From the NCBI GenBank assembly GCA_019009955.1, contig CM032231.1, forward strand, positions 86,786,001-86,850,000: a stretch of 64,000 nt of DNA. The letters run 5' to 3'. This DNA is from Riptortus pedestris (Eukaryota > Arthropoda > Insecta > Hemiptera > Alydidae). A program made the translations under genes and the position numbers. Positions 1 through 11,248 of the stretch are shown here, piece by piece. Numbering within the stretch: position 1 is the first letter of the stretch; the number at the start of each line of letters is the position of its first letter. Below the pieces are notes generated by a model. The model worked only from the letters and a program-made list of their open reading frames with translations, ran no database searches and was not told the DNA's origin.

Positions 1-238
1 TTAATAACTAGCTATATCCAACATTTAATGTAGACAAACATCAATTTACAAATGTTCTTATTATTCATTATTATAATAAACGAATAATGCTTATATAGTT
101 GGTATTCTGGAATTACTTAACTCAAAAATATTACAAATTAAGATAATAAAGAATGTTAATTTTAAAGTACAAACACCAGTATTTATTCCGCTTTATTGCA
201 TATTAAGAGAAATGTGTATTTTTGTCTTATCCAGCGCT

Positions 239-1510
239 TAAGTCCACCATGAAAGGGCTGCGTTAACTAAGCAGATTTCCCACGTGCGTCACGCATTCGC
301 ATTTATCTCAAAACGTAAAAGTTCAATAACAACAATATTCGATTATTCGAAATAATTGACTTCACAATACAACAGCTCATTGTTAATATGGCACGAGTAG
401 GAGTGGGGGTTTACCAAAAACTAAAAAGTGCGAATATTTCGGTTAATAATCAAGATAATGAAAATACGTACATAACATTTTTAGAACACTAATTTGCAAT
501 AAGATTGATTCTTTAAAGATGTTCGATCCGACGTATAATAACAGAGATATTTCCAGTTTTCTAAATCCCCCCCCTCCCACCATTCTGATTTTAGCCGTTA
601 ACGAACTTGATCTTGATTTTTACATTAAACGTTTAAATATCGAGTTTGGTATTGATAAGTAAAAAATTGCGACCGCTAGAGCGTACATATATACTAGCGG
701 GCCCGACAGACGTAGTCCTGCCTGATATTTGAAGCGATTAGGATATTAAACAAACTATGAAATGAAAAACAAGTAATATAATAATTTCATTCTTTATTTT
801 GAAATAACATCAATTTTTCTAAAAACAATTAGTTATAATGAATAATGTTCATATCGGAAAGGATTGTTGAGGATATATAAATTTCTATGCTGATTACTTG
901 CTTCATACATTGTTATGCGAAACATTTTTTAAAACAACTTTTGTTATGTGCACGTTTGCCTAAAAACAAATAGAAAATTAAATATCACGAATTTTTTATT
1001 CAGGCCTCCCTTATAACCCCCATTCCCGTTCGAACCTATAAAATTTAATATAGCTTATAATCATGGAATAATTAATGCTAATTTTGTATAGAACTTTAAG
1101 TTCGGTTCAATCGTTAGTGCCAAATATAATTGTTGGCTCCCACTTTAATTTTTTAGTATATATGTCGTTTATTCCTTGTTATACGACAAAAGTTACTCTA
1201 AATAACGAAATAAACAACATTTATCCTGTGCATATTTGCGGAAAAACCAATAGGAAACGAAATATCGTGATTTTTAATTTTAGTCCTCCCTTACAACCCC
1301 CACTCCTGCTCCATCTGCCGGGCTGATTTGTGAATCTAAGCCATCCAGGGCGTCACCCAAACGCATACAAAAAAAATCATAGATCAAATTTTGAACTGAA
1401 CTCATTTTCGTCCTCTCCTATATAGGATCGATGGACATTTGAAGAAATGTTTTAAAAATCCTATCATGAGTACAACCTCAATAGCTGATTTCTAATTAGG
1501 GAGATCTAAT
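239..1510 (-). mobile_element. Family A (HINE-like) copy, split by a Helitron
   Basis: A reversed copy of the dominant repeat family. It opens with a degraded right end (GCGTTAACTAAGCAGATTTCCCACGTG near 253-285), passes through the GTTAACGAACTTGATC block (~596-616) and reaches GCGACCGCTAGAGCG at ~669-683. There a Helitron replaces the usual (TA)n tract. The left part resumes at ~1387 with the reversed ATCGATCC/GAGGTCGTACTCATGA region. Bases 1-238 before it hold nothing I recognise. Confidence 0.75.
694..1380 (-). mobile_element. Non-autonomous Helitron, second family, 5'-truncated
   Basis: Reversed Helitron. Its 3' end reads CTAG at 694-697 just inside an A, next to GCGGGCCCGACAGACG, an end type common on arthropod Helitrons. 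The interior carries two copies of the shared block containing AACAACTTTTGTTATGTGCA and CCCTTATAACCCCCA. It is cut off after the ACCCAAACGCATACAAAA stretch. A better-ended relative is at 47528-47931. It holds no Rep/helicase coding sequence. The 83-codon reading frame at 1075-1326 is Helitron body, not a gene. Confidence 0.65.
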
Positions 1511-1732
1511 TTGTTGTGGATATGTTATGTCTCCTTTGAAGACAGGCATGTCTATTTAATCATAATTTATCAATTCTACAAGTACTTAGACAACATTTAA
1601 CCAAGTTTATTTTACTAATACCGAAATATTGACTCTAACAGATAGGCCCCATTACAAGTCAAGCGAAATACGAATTTTTTCTACTTCGTAAGATTCCCTC
1701 CTTAACGTCAGATAATATTTCATTTAGTAAAA
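1511..1732. other. Unassigned AT-rich spacer
   Basis: No coding signal, RNA gene or recognised repeat is visible between two family A pieces. Confidence 0.5.
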
Positions 1733-1812
1733 AAAGTCCGTCACGCAGGAGTTGCGTTAAGTAAGCAGATTTCCCACTTGCCTCCCGTATTTGCATCTAT
1801 CTCATGACGTAA
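1733..1812 (-). mobile_element. Right-end fragment of family A
   Basis: Shows the reversed right end: AAAAAGTCCGTCACGCAGG, the hairpin region and GCAGATTTCCCAC. It is then cut at CTCATGACGTAA, where the cytosine-rich array begins. Other reversed copies continue at this point with ACGTAAAACTTCAATG. Confidence 0.75.
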
Positions 1813-2312
1813 CCCCCCCCCCCCACCCCCCCCCCCCCCCACCCCCCCCCCCCCCCACCCCCCCCCCCCCCCACCCCCCCCCCCCCCCACCCCCCCCCCC
1901 CCCCACCCCCCCCCCCCCCCACCCCCCCCCCCCCCCACCCCCCCCCCCCCCCACCCCCCCCCCCCCCCACCCCCCCCCCCCCCCACCCCCCCCCCCCCCC
2001 ACCCCCCCCCCCCCCCACCCCCCCCCCCCCCCACCCCCCCCCCCCCCCACCCCCCCCCCCCCCCACCCCCCCCCCCCCCCACCCCCCCCCCCCCCCACCC
2101 CCCCCCCCCCCCACCCCCCCCCCCCCCCACCCCCCCCCCCCCCCACCCCCCCCCCCCCCCACCCCCCCCCCCCCCCACCCCCCCCCCCCCCCACCCCCCC
2201 CCCCCCCCACCCCCCCCCCCCCCCACCCCCCCCCCCCCCCACCCCCCCCCCCCCCCACCCCCCCCCCCCCCCACCCCCCCCCCCCCCCACCCCCCCCCCC
2301 CCCCACCCCCCC
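1813..2312. repeat. Perfect 16-bp satellite, A followed by 15 C
   Basis: Thirty consecutive intervals of exactly 16 bp separate the single A bases from 1825 to 2305, and all other bases are C. The complementary strand is therefore a chain of G15 runs. Long Pro/His/Thr and Gly/Trp/Val reading frames across it are artefacts of the composition. The array joins a family A end on the left to a LINE 5' fragment on the right. It may be a real expansion or a sequencing/assembly artefact; the sequence alone cannot say which. Confidence 0.95.
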
Positions 2313-2567
2313 AGTCCATTTGATGCGTTGTTGCGTACTCCTTGGCCTACCTTTTCTGACTGGAGCGGGAGGAGAGTCATCCTCCTCCAAGCTGAAGTCA
2401 GAGCTTGAATTTTGGACCGTTGATACAGTCGGGGTTCTTACGGAGCCGTACAACATCGGGGCACCGCTCGCACTACCTGACGATGTTGAGGGCTGACAAT
2501 CAATTCCCTCTGGAGCAGCCCTTACTCCAGATTCGTCCGAGGCTGTTTTCTTTGTTCGTCGCACCAT
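2313..2567 (-). pseudogene. N-terminal fragment of a LINE-like ORF
   Basis: On the minus strand an ATG at 2567 opens about 84 residues of normal composition before the reading frame runs into the C15A array. The segment is Ser/Pro-rich and acidic in the middle (SLEEDDSPPAP) and ends in a basic stretch (RKGRPRSTQQRIKWT). Low-complexity acidic/basic leaders ending in a K-W-T motif occur at the N-terminus of some invertebrate non-LTR retrotransposon polyproteins. That assignment is from memory of the type and is tentative. No reverse transcriptase follows, so it is a broken remnant. The ~150 bp upstream on the minus strand (2568-2717) would be its 5' leader. A captured host exon is the alternative. 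Confidence 0.4.
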
Positions 2568-2716
2568 ATTTAATAATGGGTTGCATTTTATACCTTCTGC
2601 CAGGTGTATCTCCCAGGGAAGGTGACCCTGGGGTGTGTACTGTGTGTGACCTTATGCCAGTGTTAGTGTATAGTGTACTGTGTGTATGTCAGTGTAAGTG
2701 TTCCCCCAACCTGGAG

Positions 2717-2717
<1 letters not shown>

Positions 2718-2749
<32 letters not shown>

Positions 2750-2960
2750 TATTAACGTCCACTTTTTGCAACTTAGGCTAATCGGGACGGGTTATCTATG
2801 GGTTACCACCCTTTTCTAGCCAGGGTGGGATTTTAGGACGATATTTAATGAATTTCGTCACTAAATAATTTCCTTTGCCCAGACGGGAATCGAACTCGCC
2901 ACTCTAGGTTTACCATGTGAGACAAAGCTCAACGCTTTAACTCGCATGGCCAACCTGAGC

Positions 2961-2964
<4 letters not shown>
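2718..2964 (-). mobile_element. tRNA-derived SINE, near full length
   Basis: Read on the minus strand it starts GGGGCTCAGGTTGGCCATGC (box A-like) and continues to GAGTTCGATTCCCGCCTGGGC (box B-like). It then has a conserved body (CCCACCCTGGCTAGAAAAGG, AACCTGTAGATAACCCGTCC) and ends AAAAAGTGGACGTTAATAAA with an (AAT)n tail. The head resembles a class II (Leu/Ser-like) tRNA. It transcribes by RNA polymerase III if active and depends on a LINE for mobility. A (TA)n tract abuts its head, so I could not assign target duplications here. The copy at 41012-41239 has them. Confidence 0.8.

Positions 2965-3016
<52 letters not shown>
2965..3016. repeat. (TA)n microsatellite
   Basis: Uninterrupted TA dinucleotides adjoin the SINE head. 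Confidence 0.95.
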
Positions 3017-3022
<6 letters not shown>

Positions 3023-3559
3023 AAATGAAATTAAATGAAATTTTTGTCGTATATAATATAAATTACGTTATCTAATTAATTTGTAATGTACTAGGTAGTA
3101 TATTAATTATTTTGTATTAAATAAGAATAAATTGATTAATTATTAAACTAGGTGAAATACCTTTCTGAAACAACTTCAAATCTAAAGAATGCTTTTGGTT
3201 AATATTATCAAAAATGTTTAAGTAATAATTTTATTTTAAACATTCATATGTTTTTCACAATGATTGGTAAAAATATATTTATGGTGGGGAAAACTCGACG
3301 AATTTTTCATCGTTTATACACGTCACTCTTTAGTAATGTAAGATTAATTACGAAGGATGTCAAATACATTAATTACAAATGCACCTCACATATTTAGAGT
3401 CTTCTTAAGATTAACAATATTAGTTTGTCTAATATGATTATTGACCTTATAGTAAAGATATTAGACTCTTACCGCCATTTTTCCATCTGCATATTGTTAC
3501 TATACTAATAGCAGTAGTTGTGAATCATTTTGGTTAAATAGTAATAAATAGATCCCGTA
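3017..3559. other. Unassigned AT-rich sequence
   Basis: About 540 bp with no convincing reading frame, splice signals or family recognised elsewhere in the window. Confidence 0.5.
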
Positions 3560-3683
3560 TTAGCAGTTTCCCCTTAAGAGAAATCAGCTAATGAGGTTGT
3601 ACTCATGACGGAATTTTCGAAATTTTTCTTCAAATGTCCATCGATCCTACCTAGTAGATGACGAAAATGAGGTCCGTTCAAAA

Positions 3684-3755
<72 letters not shown>

Positions 3756-4203
3756 CTGTTACCGCTCTAGCGGTCGCAATTTTTGTTTGATCGTTACCAA
3801 ACTCGATATTTAGTCGTTTTATGTAAAAAGAAAGATCAAGTTCGTTAACGGCTGAAATCGGACCAGTGGGAGGGGGGGGGGTTAGAGGGGAGGATTTTTG
3901 AAAATTCGAAATATCTCCGTTACTATACGTCGGATCGAAAAATAGTACAGAATCAATCTTATTACAAATTAAATTTGTATTTGTACTATAAATATTGTTA
4001 TATACATTTATTCTCTATCTTGAATATCAACCGAGATATTTGCATTTTTATTAAATCTGGGCGGCTAACGACGAAGTAACTTTCCCGCCAAAAGCTAGTT
4101 CGGCCGTTTCATTAACTGCTCGGCTCTCGTGAAATTTCTCTATTGTAAAACTTCACGTGGGAAATATGCTTAGTTTACGCAGCCCCTGCGTGACGGACTT
4201 TTC
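3560..4203 (+). mobile_element. Family A copy, complete
   Basis: Runs from TAGCAG..TTAAGAGAAATCAGC through a long (TA)n at ~3687-3751 and GTTACCGCTCTAGCGGTCGC. It continues to AAACTTCACGTGGGAAATATGC and ends GCAGCCCCTGCGTGACGGACTTTT. Confidence 0.85.
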
Positions 4204-4310
4204 AAATTCTCATGACTCTTACTCCCTGACAAATACTTGCTTAAACCGAAAATTGTCAATAACTTATAAAAGAAAACATATTAGGTCATAGTAAAAGGTT
4301 TATAAGTCAT

Positions 4311-4878
4311 AAAAAGTCCTTCACGCCGGGGCTACATTAACTGAGCAGATTTCCCACATATTTGAATTGATCTCAAAAACGTAAAACTTCAATGAAAACA
4401 ATTTTTGGTATTTAGGCTTCAATGAAAGTGCTTCATAATATACATTGTAGTAGTCGGGGGTTCACTGAAGGCTGAAAATTAAAAAATCGAAATATCTCCG
4501 TTAATATTCATGATAGAGAAAATATGTATACAACAATATTTATAGGAAATTAAATTTTCAATAACACTGGTTTATACACTTTTCCCATATTTCAAACACT
4601 CATTTAACGAAGATACTTCGAAATTCCACCCCTCCTCCCCACTGTCCTATCCAAACTCAGCCGTTAACGAACTTGATCTTTCTTTTTATTTAAAATGCTT
4701 ATATATTGAGTTTGGTAACAATTAAACAAAAATTGCGACCGCTAGAGCGGTAACAGACAAATAAATTTACATATAGGATCGTAAATGTAAACATTTTCTG
4801 AATTTACAATTCAGGAAATGTTTCAAAAATCGCGCCACGAGTACATGCTCAATTGCTGTTTCTCCCTAATGGAAATCT
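4311..4878 (-). mobile_element. Family A copy, (TA)n lost
   Basis: Reversed copy from AAAAAGTCCTTCACGCCGGG to GGAAATCTGCTAAAA. The microsatellite is reduced to ATAAATTTACATATA and the GAACGGACCTC block is replaced by unrelated sequence. Confidence 0.8.
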
Positions 4879-4949
4879 GCTAAAATACTGCTTTAAGATT
4901 CGGTGTTCCGAGTGGATGGAGATTTTGTTTAAAACATCATCCAGAAGTA

Positions 4950-5144
4950 GTGGTGCTACTAGTGCTACAATATGTCATGCGGTATTCAATATCTCCTCAA
5001 AAATCATTTTTATCCAACCGAAATTGTAGGTCAAAATTAACAATGGAACATGTGTTAGTGCATTGCCCTTTCTGCAACAAGGTCAGAGGAATGTACAATC
5101 ATGGATCCTCTCTACACGATATACTGAAGAATGACGAGTCTTAA
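4950..5144 (+). pseudogene. LINE ORF2 C-terminal remnant
   Basis: The frame contains SKLTMEHVLVHCPFCNKVR, then SLHDILKNDES and a stop. A hydrophobic T-x-E-H-x-L-x-x-C-P motif followed by a cluster of basic residues and a short S-L-x-x-I-L segment is typical of the tail that follows RT/RNase H in Jockey/I-type LINEs. Upstream codons give no recognisable RT, so this is a 5'-truncated fragment. It lies directly after a family A copy. Confidence rests on the motif alone. Confidence 0.5.
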
Positions 5145-5845
5145 GTTAAGGCGGTTAACGTATTTAATGTAATATAAATATTTGGCTGGTAATGACCTCT
5201 AGTTAGATGCAGAATAATCATATATAAATATTTTGTTTGACAGTATCTTTTATTATTATACTTTGATTTTATAGTTAATATTTTTCAGTTAGTTTATAGT
5301 TATTAGCTAATACAACTACCCATATTTTCTTTTTAATGGTTTTTATTATAGAACTCAAACGCTGATATATTTTGAGATCACTCAATAGGAGATTTCTTAG
5401 GTTTCATTTGAGTATAAGTCTAATCAACATTATATTTCTAAGCTTTATATTTAAGTCCCTGGATGGGAGGAGGGATCAAGACGATTTGTTTCAATATGAA
5501 CATTTGTAATGATCAAGCATAGTCAAATTCAAATTAATTTAAATATATGTCTTTGAGAAGACCGAACAAAATAGCAGAACGAACAATAGAAATATAGAAA
5601 TAAATGTTCTCTGTTTTTTTTTTCTTCTAAAAAATGGAAAAAGTAGAAATGAATTTTAGGAGAGTGACATCATGCGTCTTAGCCTAACGTAAGTGTTAGT
5701 AGGGTTGTATATTACTAGTAAATATGTAGTATACTAGATTCCAATGATATTCAATGTATAAGGAACCAGGATCGAGTCTCATTTCTTGTGTCAATACTTT
5801 TTGCGTCAATGGCCTCCAAATGCTAAAATCTCAATTCAGCACTTC
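5145..5845. other. Unassigned AT-rich sequence
   Basis: Contains a poly-T run near 5610 and no recognisable gene or repeat end. Confidence 0.5.
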
Positions 5846-5965
5846 TGTTTTAGCAGGCTTTCCTGAAGGGAAATCAGCTCATACTCATGACGCGATTTTC
5901 GAAAAATGTCTTCAAATGTCCATCGATCCTACCCAGGAGATGATGAAAATGAGATCCGTTCAAAA

Positions 5966-6020
<55 letters not shown>

Positions 6021-6809
6021 ATATATTTGTACGTAAACGCAATTTTTGTTTGATCGTTACCAAACTCCGATTTAAACTACGAACAACGATTTAATCGTTT
6101 TATGTAAAAAAAAAGATCAAGTTCCTTAATGCCTGAAATCGGACCATTGGGAGGGGGGGGTGTTAAGCGAGAGGGATTTCGAAAAATCTCCGTTACTATA
6201 CGTCGGATCGAAAACCATGCATAGAACCAATCTTATTGCACATTGAATGATCCATAAATATTGTTCTATACATATTTTCTGTATCATCATTCATGTCATA
6301 TTCATAATAAGCTCTTATAACATGAACCTCTTCATTCCAAGGTTAAAGTCTTTGAACTTTTACTTTGCGAGATATACGTAAGTACATTCTATTGACCCCC
6401 TCGCCCTTCTTTTGTTCTTGAATTACTAGACTTTGAGTGATTGAAATTAAAATTATTCTGATTCATTATGAATTACATCAGTAGCTAGTTTAGTATATAG
6501 TAAATAGTTTTCAATAATATTTATGTGTTATATTGAGATATATTTCAGTGATTGTTTTTCTTTCCGGTCTAGAATACTTCTATCTATCTATTCAGGTCCA
6601 AAAGGTTGGTTGGCCTGTTTGTTTACAATTCAGACGCTTTCTGTTGTAGAGGCTATTAACGTGTAAATTGTTTGAAAGATTTCTCATTACGGTTTGTATT
6701 AATTCACTTAATATCCACGGTAGTAGTAGCAGTATGTAGATTTATCTATTCTAAACCTTTACGTGGGTAATCTGCATAGTTTACGCAGCCCCTGCGTGGC
6801 GGACTTTTA
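5846..6809 (+). mobile_element. Family A copy, long form
   Basis: About 960 bp with (TA)n at ~5966-6018. After the CCGAGATATTT region of shorter copies it carries an extra middle part, including TTCATGTCATA, ACTTTTACTTTGCGAGATA and TTTCTTTCCGGTCTA. It then ends TACGTGGGTAATCTGC..CTGCGTGGCGGACTTTT. This suggests the shorter copies are internal-deletion forms. Confidence 0.75.
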
Positions 6810-7208
6810 TGGCTGATGGAAACCAGGCATTTGACATTAGTTAAGCCAGTGGCTATCCAAAGTGTGCCACACCTTCTTCTCCCGTGCACATAAAGATTAC
6901 CCAATAGGCTACATCGGTCTTTAACCAATATCCCCTTTAAGAAATATGCGCTTTGCTATAGGACTTCATTTAAATTTTCAGTAATCTTAGTAGATGAGAA
7001 AATGTGTGAGTGTTTGTGTGTGTGTGCTAGTAGTGTGAGAGCAAGCAGTACTAAAGATCCACTTTGTTAATGGCTGAAATCGTACCAAAACGATTGTGTG
7101 AGTAGATAAGGGGCATAATCAAACATCGTAAAGAGCTCCGCTGAACTGCGTTGAATTGAAAAAAAGTTATATAACCAATCGTATTACTAACGTAATGTCC
7201 TACAATTA
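6810..7208. other. Mostly unassigned, faint family A interior
   Basis: At ~7055-7090 the text AAAGATCCACTTTGTTAATGGCTGAAATCG resembles the GATCAAGTTCGTTAACGG block of family A. The rest is unassigned, with a short (TG) stretch near 7010. Confidence 0.4.
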
Positions 7209-7331
7209 TTTTTAGCAGATTTTCCTTATGGGATATCAGCTATTGAGGTCTTACTCATGACTCGATTTTCGAAACATTTCCTCAAATGTCCATCGATCCT
7301 ACCTAGGAGATGACGAAAATGAGGTCCGTTC

Positions 7332-7391
<60 letters not shown>
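7209..7391 (+). mobile_element. Family A left half, ends in (TA)n
   Basis: Left end TTTTTAGCAGATTTTCCTTATGGG through the ATCGATCCTACC block to a (TA)n at ~7338-7391. The right half is absent; foreign sequence starts directly at the TA tract. Confidence 0.8.
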
Positions 7392-7395
<4 letters not shown>

Positions 7396-7544
7396 AATGT
7401 GTCAGGAAACAACTGCAACTCCTTTTGACCCTCATCTTCTTTGTTCTCGTCCGTTCCCCTGGAAATCCGAATTTTCAGTTCCCTGGAGCAATGCCAGGAG
7501 AAACCTCTAGATACAACAGCAGCTATTACTCTGCAACATTATGA
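7392..7544 (+). CDS. Small ORF with a possible signal peptide
   Basis: An ATG using the last TA of the microsatellite opens a 50-codon frame. It begins MECVRKQ, followed by the hydrophobic run LQLLLTLIFFVLV and a small-residue/proline region (RSPGNPN), which is a textbook signal-peptide outline. The rest is Pro/Gly/Ser/Tyr-rich (NFQFPGAMPG.., SSYYSATL) and ends at TGA 7542. A second frame stays open to 7647 beyond it, so a frameshifted longer protein is possible. I recognise no family. The ATG depends on the TA repeat and may be coincidental. It could be a secreted-peptide exon, part of a mobile element, or chance. Confidence 0.25.
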
Positions 7545-8365
7545 GTATTTTCCGAAGAATCAACAACGTAGAATGTTTCGTATTCGTTCACTCAATACAA
7601 ATTATGTCTACGAATCATTGTCAATAATCGAGCTAGGAAAGACCTAATCTAAATTGTAATTCTGAATAAAAATGGATCTGAAGTAAACTTCAGTGCTCAA
7701 GAGCAGTTAAGAGCCAGCTCGATTGGACTTGACTTCTTTTCACTAGCTCTACCTAATTGCCACTTGAAGCACCTCTTTGCCTCTCTACAAACTAAAAAAA
7801 AGCCTTAGAGGCCTGGAATTAAGAACTCGTATACAAAAAAGCACTTAAAACAGACCGGTGGTGGGGATGAAAACCACCCTCTAGTCCTCCTATATGGAGT
7901 GGTTAAAAAGTATAGTGATTTAAGCTACCGAAAACTATCTGCTCTATATTGCTCGCAACATATAAACATTTATTTATTTCATCAGGAAATATACCAGTCA
8001 GTATGAACAACTCCAAATTCCATTTCATGCCTCCTTCATAGTTCAAATTCTCCATTTTATGGCTTCCGTGGCTCCACATATGGCCGAAAAAGCTATGGAG
8101 AAATCATTCATTCTCAATTTTAAGGCCACAGCCCCTCAAGGATCCAAAATGAATTTAAAGGACTTTTTATCTACACGCATTTATTTTCTCAAACATACAC
8201 ATAAAAACGTCTAAAAATAATTCAACTTCCTCAAAAACAGGCTACAACAAGTCTGATTATCAAGTTTGAGGCCCTATTCATGGGTGCAGCTATGTAGGCA
8301 AGACTAACGCAGTCGAACGTCGCTTTCCACTATTTAATCATCCGCCAATCCCCTAATTTTATGTG
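7545..8365 (+). other. Insert in family A; possible Penelope-like remnant
   Basis: About 800 bp of somewhat higher complexity than the flanks. Near 8285 the codons read CSYVGKTNAVERRF. This resembles the (C)xYVGxTxRxxxxR signature of GIY-YIG endonuclease domains at the C-terminus of Penelope-like elements. Upstream frames are interrupted by stops, so at most this is a decayed fragment. It sits where a family A copy would continue after its (TA)n. Confidence 0.25.
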
Positions 8366-8370
8366 TGTGA

Positions 8371-8427
<57 letters not shown>

Positions 8428-8450
8428 CATGTGTGTGTGTGTGTGTGTGT
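8366..8450. repeat. (TA)n then (TG)n microsatellite
   Basis: Compound dinucleotide tract, TA to ~8420 and then TG to ~8450. Confidence 0.9.
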
Positions 8451-9560
8451 ATACTGGGAGAGAGAGTCAGACAGACAATAGAGAGAGAGAGCTATTTATT
8501 GAAACTCGAACAGACATAATTTTCTACACCTACTTGGGATTAGATGAATTTGGAGGATGTTTCTGATAATCTGTCCATGAGTATGAGCTTAATTCCTGAT
8601 TTACATAAGTTTAAGTTAAATCAGGGAAATACGTAAACATATCTGTTTTTATGTGACTCAACTATAAAGGTTAATTGAATTATCATATTTTTTCCAACAA
8701 TTGATTTTCTATAGTTCTCCTAGATACTGACGTATCAAAGAGCTTTTTTATATACAGTTCCAGCCTTAGGAAACTTCCTCTTCTACTTATCCGATAATCA
8801 CAATTTCCAAATAATAATTAATAATTTGTTACTCTAATAGCTAGTTACTATATCGCGTGGCCACAATCTCAATTACTGATTTTTTTGTGAGATATATCCA
8901 TAAAATACTATTAGGTTAAAGTAGGCATATCCACTTTTACAAGTTTACAAGTTTGTACCAAGGAATTTTACTGATATATATATATATATATATCGCGTGA
9001 ACTGCAAAAGTACCTGACTAATAAAACAATTTTGAATAACGGCAGAGCTTTTCATTAACCCGACTGACTTGGAATTCCCGACCAAATCATCAACGAAATT
9101 GAGTTACAGCTCAGCAGTATACATTCGGGACATAAATCACTATGAGAACGGACAGAGATTCTGAAGATTAAAGACGACAGTAAATAAATATCATCAGTGA
9201 TAAGAGTAATCCATTATTCTAAATACGAGAGCGTCAACTGAAAGCATGCTCTTTCATGAGTCCTGGGCTTATCTTTTCTCTTGAATTATCTATCTTGTGA
9301 AACAGACTTGACACATATTTAGAATGTTTGGAATATTTATCTGAGAGCACAAAAATCCGGATGTTACGCACTGTTTAAAAATGAAGTAGTATCAATAATA
9401 AATAATTATTACCAGAATGGAATGAAATAACCTTCTTAAAAATCCCAACTCCTAAATAGGTACAACATCAATGGATTCATTCGCAAATACTAACATTAAT
9501 ATACGCACATCTTAAATTTCATGAGAGTGTATCGTGCATTTATTGTAGGATTCAAAGTTA
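8451..9560. other. Unassigned sequence
   Basis: About 1.1 kb. A short (GA) stretch lies near 8459 and again near 8481, and a short (TA) tract at ~8974-8993. No supported gene or recognised element. Confidence 0.5.
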
Positions 9561-10440
9561 GTAGATTTCTCTTATGGGAAATCAGCTATTAGGTCCTACT
9601 CATGACGCCATTTTCGAATATTTCTTCAAATGTCCATCGCTCCTTCCCAGGAGATGACGAAAATGAGGTCCGTTCATAATTTTATATATATATTTGTCTG
9701 TTAACGCTCTAGGGTTCGCAATTTTTGTTTGATCGTTACCAAACTCGATATATAAGCCTTTATGTAAAACTGAGTTCTTTAATGGCTGAAGGCTAATTTC
9801 GAAAATTCGTAATATCTCCCTTATTATGCGTTAGATCGAAAAATTGTATGTATAGAAATTTAATACCCTATGATTGTTGTTATATATGTTTTTTCACTAT
9901 CTTGATTATTAATCGAGATATTTACATTTTTCTTTGTTTTCAGCCTACAGTAAAACCCCTCTCCTACTCATGTCACACTAACAATAAACTGTTATATCGT
10001 GAACTACTTTATTCCAAGCTTAAATACAAAATATTGTTGTCATTGAACTTTTACTGCGTGAGGTACATTCAAATACGTTTTGTGATGTTTTCATCATTTA
10101 AGAATTGACGCTCTTGTCTCGAAAATGTTTGTTTGTTCTATACCATACTCGACATTTAATTGTTTCATTCAGCACTAATTATCATATTAGTTAATGAATT
10201 AAATCGGACCCGGGCATAAGGTGTGGGGATTTGAAAATTGTATATAACAACAGTTGAGCATCAATAGTTTAACAAAATTAGGCCTATTACATTTTCCGTG
10301 CCGATTCATAATAATGTATTGGTGCTCTATGCACTTATTCGTATCTCATATAGTGAGAGAGGTATTCGTATTTTGTTGTTTTCAGCAAAATTTCTTGTAT
10401 TTGGATATACTAACCTCATTAGATAAACTATTTACATAAT
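9561..10440 (+). mobile_element. Family A copy, diverged, without right end
   Basis: Left end AGTAGATTTCTCTTATGGGAAATCAGC, a very short TA tract (~9684) and GTCTGTTAACGCTCTAGGG. It then has the long-form middle (TTCAGCCTACAGTAAAACCCC). After ~10100 a second degenerate pass through the GTTTGTT..TACC..CTCGACATTTAATTG..AAATCGGACC motif series occurs, hinting that the ancestral interior was internally duplicated. Confidence 0.65.
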
Positions 10441-10565
10441 CACAAAAAAAAATTAGTTATTAGTTTTATATTACTCATTCTAAGAAAAATATTAACTTAT
10501 TGTTATATCCACTTCGTTCTTCGGATCGCCTTATAAACCTTACTCGGCACACTTGTTCGTTATTG

Positions 10566-11164
10566 TTTTAGCTGATTTCCCTTAAGATAAATCAGCTATT
10601 GAGGTTGTACGCATGACGGAATTTTCGAAATTTTTCTTCAAATGTCCATCGATCCTACCTAGTAGATGACCAAAATGTGGTCCGTTCAAAACTGCATATA
10701 TATATATATATATTTGTCTGTTGCCGCTCTAGCGGTCGCAATTTTTGTTAGGAGTGGTTAGGCGTTACCAAACTCGATATTTAGTCGTTTTATGCAAAAA
10801 GAAAGATCAAGTTCGTTAACGGCTGAAATAGGACTAGTGGGAGGGGGGGGTTAGAGGGGAGGATTTTCGAAAATTCGAAATACCTCCGTTACTATACGTC
10901 TTATCGAAAAATTGTACAGAATCAGTCTTATTGAAAATTAAATGTACTATAAATATTGTTATATACATTTATTCTCTATCTTGAATATTAACCGAGATAT
11001 TTGCATTATTATTAAATCTGGGCGGCTAACGGACGAGTGACTTTCCCGCCAAAAGCTAGTTCTGCCGTTTCCTTAACTGCTTGGATCTCGTGAAATTTCT
11101 CTATTGTAAAACTTCACGTGGGAAATCTGCTTAGTTTACGCAGCCCCGGCGTGACGGACTTTTT
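10566..11164 (+). mobile_element. Family A copy, complete short form
   Basis: Ends TTTTAGCTGATTTCCC and CGTGACGGACTTTTT are both present. The TA tract is only about 20 bp (10695-10714). Confidence 0.85.
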
Positions 11165-11248
11165 AAGCATTCCACCCTGTGCCCGTATGGCATGTATTAA
11201 ACAGAGTAAAATTGAGTTCAACAATACTATTACTCATATAATCATTTT

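Noticed and set aside
1741..2567. Long Pro/His/Thr and Gly/Trp/Val reading frames
   Set aside because: They are translations of the C15A array in different frames; only the ~84 residues before the array on the minus strand have normal composition.
2880..2960. A possible functional tRNA gene
   Set aside because: Box A and B-like text is part of the SINE head, repeated in several copies with a retroposon body and tail, and does not fold as a clean tRNA by eye.
5754..6094. Frames with Tyr-Ile repeats here and at 7226-7510, 8363-8566, 34893-35183 and 46316-46570
   Set aside because: The open frames are produced by (TA)n microsatellites and family A sequence, not by genes.
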